Shown piece after piece: positions 61,691 through 64,000 of a stretch of DNA of 64,000 nt. The notes beneath the pieces were generated by a model. It did no database searches and was not told where the DNA came from. It worked only from the letters and a program-made list of their open reading frames with translations. Made by a program: the position numbers and the translations under genes. The stretch comes from JABDJL01 sp963664065 (GTDB lineage: Bacteria > Pseudomonadota > Gammaproteobacteria > Xanthomonadales > SZUA-36), in the NCBI GenBank assembly GCA_963664065.1, contig OY760942.1, forward strand, positions 1,488,001 through 1,552,000, in the 5' to 3' direction. Position 1 is the first letter of the stretch. Each line of letters opens with the position of its first letter.

Positions 61691-61705
61691 GTGTTCACAG
61701 GCCCT
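61691..61705 (-). repeat. Solo MITE end at the nuoJ-nuoK junction
   Basis: GTGTTCACAGGCCCT is the exact reverse complement of the copy at 60553-60567, so nuoI and nuoJ lie between perfect 15-bp inverted repeats 1.1 kb apart. The AGG within it is 9 bases before the nuoK ATG and is the only ribosome-binding candidate there. Confidence 0.75.
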
Positions 61706-61710
61706 GGACC

Positions 61711-62016
61711 ATGTTGACGCTGGCACATTTTCTGACCCTGGGCGCCATCCTCTTTTGCCTGAGCGTGGCTGGAATTTTCCTGAACCGCAAAAACGTCATC
61801 ATTCTGTTGATGTGCATAGAGTTGATGTTGTTGGCGGTGAATATGAATTTTGTGGCGTTTTCACGGTTCCTGGACAATCTTGATGGCCAGGTATTCGTAT
61901 TCTTCATTCTCACGGTAGCAGCGGCGGAAGCGGCCATCGGACTTGCCATCCTGGTGGTGCTGTTCCGCAACCGGGGAACCATCAATGTATCCGAACTGGA
62001 TGATTTGAAGGGGTAA
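61711..62016 (+). CDS. nuoK: NADH-quinone oxidoreductase subunit K
   Basis: A 101-residue three-helix subunit with the conserved membrane glutamates in NVIILLMCIELMLLAVNMNF and TVAAAEAAIGLAILVVLFRN. ATG 61711 gives the usual length. Upstream bases come from the MITE-end repeat. nuoL starts 9 bases after the stop. Confidence 0.96.
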   Translation: MLTLAHFLTLGAILFCLSVAGIFLNRKNVIILLMCIELMLLAVNMNFVAFSRFLDNLDGQVFVFFILTVAAAEAAIGLAILVVLFRNRGTINVSELDDLKG

Positions 62017-62025
62017 ATTGAAGGT

Positions 62026-64000
62026 ATGGGCCTGAAAAGCATTTTGCTGTTGATCCCATTGCTGCCATTGGCCGGTGCGGTGATTTCCGGCCTGGGAAGA
62101 AACCAGGTCGGACGTGCCGGGGCGCACTGGGTAACGATTCTGGCGGTTGCTGCCTCGTGTGCGCTGTCGTTCAGGATATTGATGATGCACCTGGGCGGTG
62201 AGATCGGTGTGGAAAACATCAGTGTCTACACCTGGATGATTTCGGACGGAATTCAATTCGAAATGGGATTCCTGGTGGACCATCTGACCTCGTTAATGAT
62301 GTGCGTGGTAACTTTTGTATCGCTGATGGTGCACATTTACACCATCGGGTATATGCACGATGACCCCGGGTACCAGCGCTTTTTCAGCTATATCAACCTG
62401 TTCACATTCTCCATGCTGATGCTGGTGATGGCGAATAATTTCCTTCAACTGTTTTTTGGCTGGGAAGCCGTCGGCTTGGTGTCTTACCTGTTAATCGGCT
62501 TTTGGTTCAAGAAAGAAAGCGCGATCTTCGCCAATCTGAAAGCCTTCCTGGTCAATCGTGTTGGCGATTTTGGGTTCCTGCTGGGGATTGCCGCGATATT
62601 GATTACATTCGGCAGCCTGGACTATGCAACGGTTTTCCAGGCTGCGCCTTCAATGTCCGGGGAGACCATTTCCGTTATCGGCGGTACTGAGTGGAGCCTA
62701 ATGACATTTATTTGTGTTTGCCTGTTCATTGGTGCAATGGGCAAATCCGCGCAAGCACCGTTACATGTCTGGTTGCCCGATTCCATGGAAGGCCCGACTC
62801 CGATTTCTGCCCTGATCCATGCTGCCACCATGGTGACAGCCGGTATCTTCATGGTTGCCAGGATGTCACCACTGTTCGAGCTGAGTGACGCGGCACTGAG
62901 TTTCGTCATGCTGATTGGCGCGTTTACTGCGCTCGCCATGGGCATGATCGGCATTGTCCAGAATGACATCAAGCGGGTGGTGGCTTATTCCACGCTGTCA
63001 CAGTTGGGCTATATGACGGTTGCCCTGGGAGTATCGGCCTACTCGGCGGCAATTTTCCACCTTATGACTCACGCGTTCTTCAAAGCTTTGCTGTTCCTTG
63101 GTGCCGGGTCGGTGATTATCGCGCTCCATCACCAACAGGACATACGCCATATGGGCGGACTGAGAAAGCACATGCCCGTAACCTGGATAACCGCCTGGGT
63201 CGGTACCCTGGCTCTGGTCGGGTTCCCGTTTTTTGCCGGTTTTTATTCCAAGGACGCAATCATTGAAGCAGTCGGGTTTTCACATCGCTGGGGATCGGGT
63301 GTTGCCTATATTGCAGTTCTGCTTGGCGTGTTGATCACCGCCCTGTACAGCTTCCGCCTGTTGTACCTGGTATTTCATGGCAAGCAACGATTTGAGGTAG
63401 TGGATGCGCATGATAAGCACCAGCACGATGACCAACTGCCCGATGGTCAGTTGGATCATGCACCAAAAGAATCCCCGCTGGTGGTCACGATACCCCTGGT
63501 CCTGCTGGCCATACCTTCCGTGCTAATCGGCTGGTACACCATTGAACCCGTGTTGTTTGGCGGTTGGATGGACGACTCAATCAGGGTGTTGGAGAAAAAC
63601 GACGTGTTGGCGGAACTGGCTCACCATTACAACGGCGCAACAGCGATGGCATTGCATGCCATTCAAACACCGCCGTTCTGGCTGATGATCACAGGCTTCG
63701 TTATCGCAACCGTTATCTATCGCTTTCGGCCAGCAGTGGCTGATAGCGTCCGGCGCCGTGTACCGGTTCTTTACCGCTTGCTTGAGAACAAGTACTACTT
63801 TGACGAGCTGTACCAGAAAACCTTTGCAAACGGCACCCTGAAACTGGGCCAGGGTCTGTGGCAACGGGCAGATGCCGGACTGATTGATGGTTTGCTGGTG
63901 AATGGTTCGGCGAAAGCGGTCAACTGGATGGCGGCACGGGTTCGGAAATGGCAGACCGGTTATCTATATGACTATGCCTTCGCAATGATTCTCGGCCTGA
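62026..64000 (+). CDS. nuoL: NADH-quinone oxidoreductase subunit L, 3' end outside window
   Basis: 658 codons are visible with no stop, so the gene runs past the window edge by little. This antiporter-like proton-pumping subunit starts MGLKSILLLIPLLPLAGAVI. It has the conserved FFGWEAVGLVSYLLIGFWF, the lysine/histidine core AQAPLHVWLPDSMEGPTPIS then ALIHAATMVTAGIFM, and FHLMTHAFFKALLFLGAGSV. The last TGA of the window is out of frame. A His/Asp-rich loop (DAHDKHQHDDQLPDGQLDH) near residue 470 is a little unusual. Confidence 0.95.
   Translation, partial: MGLKSILLLIPLLPLAGAVISGLGRNQVGRAGAHWVTILAVAASCALSFRILMMHLGGEIGVENISVYTWMISDGIQFEMGFLVDHLTSLMMCVVTFVSLMVHIYTIGYMHDDPGYQRFFSYINLFTFSMLMLVMANNFLQLFFGWEAVGLVSYLLIGFWFKKESAIFANLKAFLVNRVGDFGFLLGIAAILITFGSLDYATVFQAAPSMSGETISVIGGTEWSLMTFICVCLFIGAMGKSAQAPLHVWLPDSMEGPTPISALIHAATMVTAGIFMVARMSPLFELSDAALSFVMLIGAFTALAMGMIGIVQNDIKRVVAYSTLSQLGYMTVALGVSAYSAAIFHLMTHAFFKALLFLGAGSVIIALHHQQDIRHMGGLRKHMPVTWITAWVGTLALVGFPFFAGFYSKDAIIEAVGFSHRWGSGVAYIAVLLGVLITALYSFRLLYLVFHGKQRFEVVDAHDKHQHDDQLPDGQLDHAPKESPLVVTIPLVLLAIPSVLIGWYTIEPVLFGGWMDDSIRVLEKNDVLAELAHHYNGATAMALHAIQTPPFWLMITGFVIATVIYRFRPAVADSVRRRVPVLYRLLENKYYFDELYQKTFANGTLKLGQGLWQRADAGLIDGLLVNGSAKAVNWMAARVRKWQTGYLYDYAFAMILGL

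Overview
The window looks like part of a gammaproteobacterial chromosome of moderate GC. Supporting gene sets are lptE-holA-nadD-rsfS-rlmH-maf-rng-yhdP-tldD-(darP)-pmbA, tpiA-secG-tRNA-Leu-nuo, epmA, bepA, tusDCBE, bamC and a Cpx-type stress locus. I cannot name the genus. An uncultured marine or host-associated lineage is possible, but that is inference only.

Layout. 1-3.3 kb: a DUF4340 gene (cut by the window edge), a DUF423 membrane protein, an AlkA-type DNA glycosylase, and a SecB-like gene broken by an IS407-group element. 3.3-7.0 kb: a GNAT/VanY fusion, a phosphate transporter with its DUF47 partner, and a Spy/CpxP-like protein. 7.1-9.3 kb: a cpxRA-like locus with a perfect CpxR box but a damaged regulator and an amber-interrupted kinase. 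9.3-15.5 kb: epmA, ppk, a doubly damaged porin gene and bepA. 15.6-17.0 kb: the tusDCBE sulfur relay. 17.1-22.2 kb: NAD-type isocitrate dehydrogenase behind a perfect operator-like palindrome, an outer-membrane barrel protein, an AI-2E family permease and a PIN-PhoH ATPase. 22.2-24.1 kb: frameshifted bcp, a C-terminal scrap of dapA, bamC and fdxA. 24.1-27.2 kb: a small AT-rich decayed island between a degenerate 3' half of tRNA-Glu and the intact tRNA-Glu, holding an integrase remnant, an MBOAT O-acyltransferase and a broken SGNH partner. 27.2-33.1 kb: pcnB, folK, pgi and a repeat-rich lipoprotein gene cut by an IS3-group element. 33.1-51.8 kb: leuS and a long housekeeping run ending with tpiA-secG. 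51.9-64 kb: tRNA-Leu, a 271-bp MITE, and nuoA to nuoL (nuoL runs off the window).

How the genes work together. The right third is a nearly complete complex I operon. The centre carries envelope biogenesis (lptE, yhdP, bamC, bepA), translation and ribosome maturation (leuS, rsfS, rlmH, darP, epmA) and RNA turnover (pcnB, rng). Pit, DUF47 and Ppk form a loose phosphate/polyphosphate neighbourhood.

The most striking theme is gene decay and mobile DNA among intact housekeeping genes. Two IS insertions can be excised on paper to restore exact reading frames. Four genes carry point lesions (cpxA, porin, bcp, SGNH), dapA and an integrase are remnants, and ends of a MITE family recur at gene starts in and near the nuo operon. 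I did not find a CRISPR array, a prophage or a convincing new defence system.
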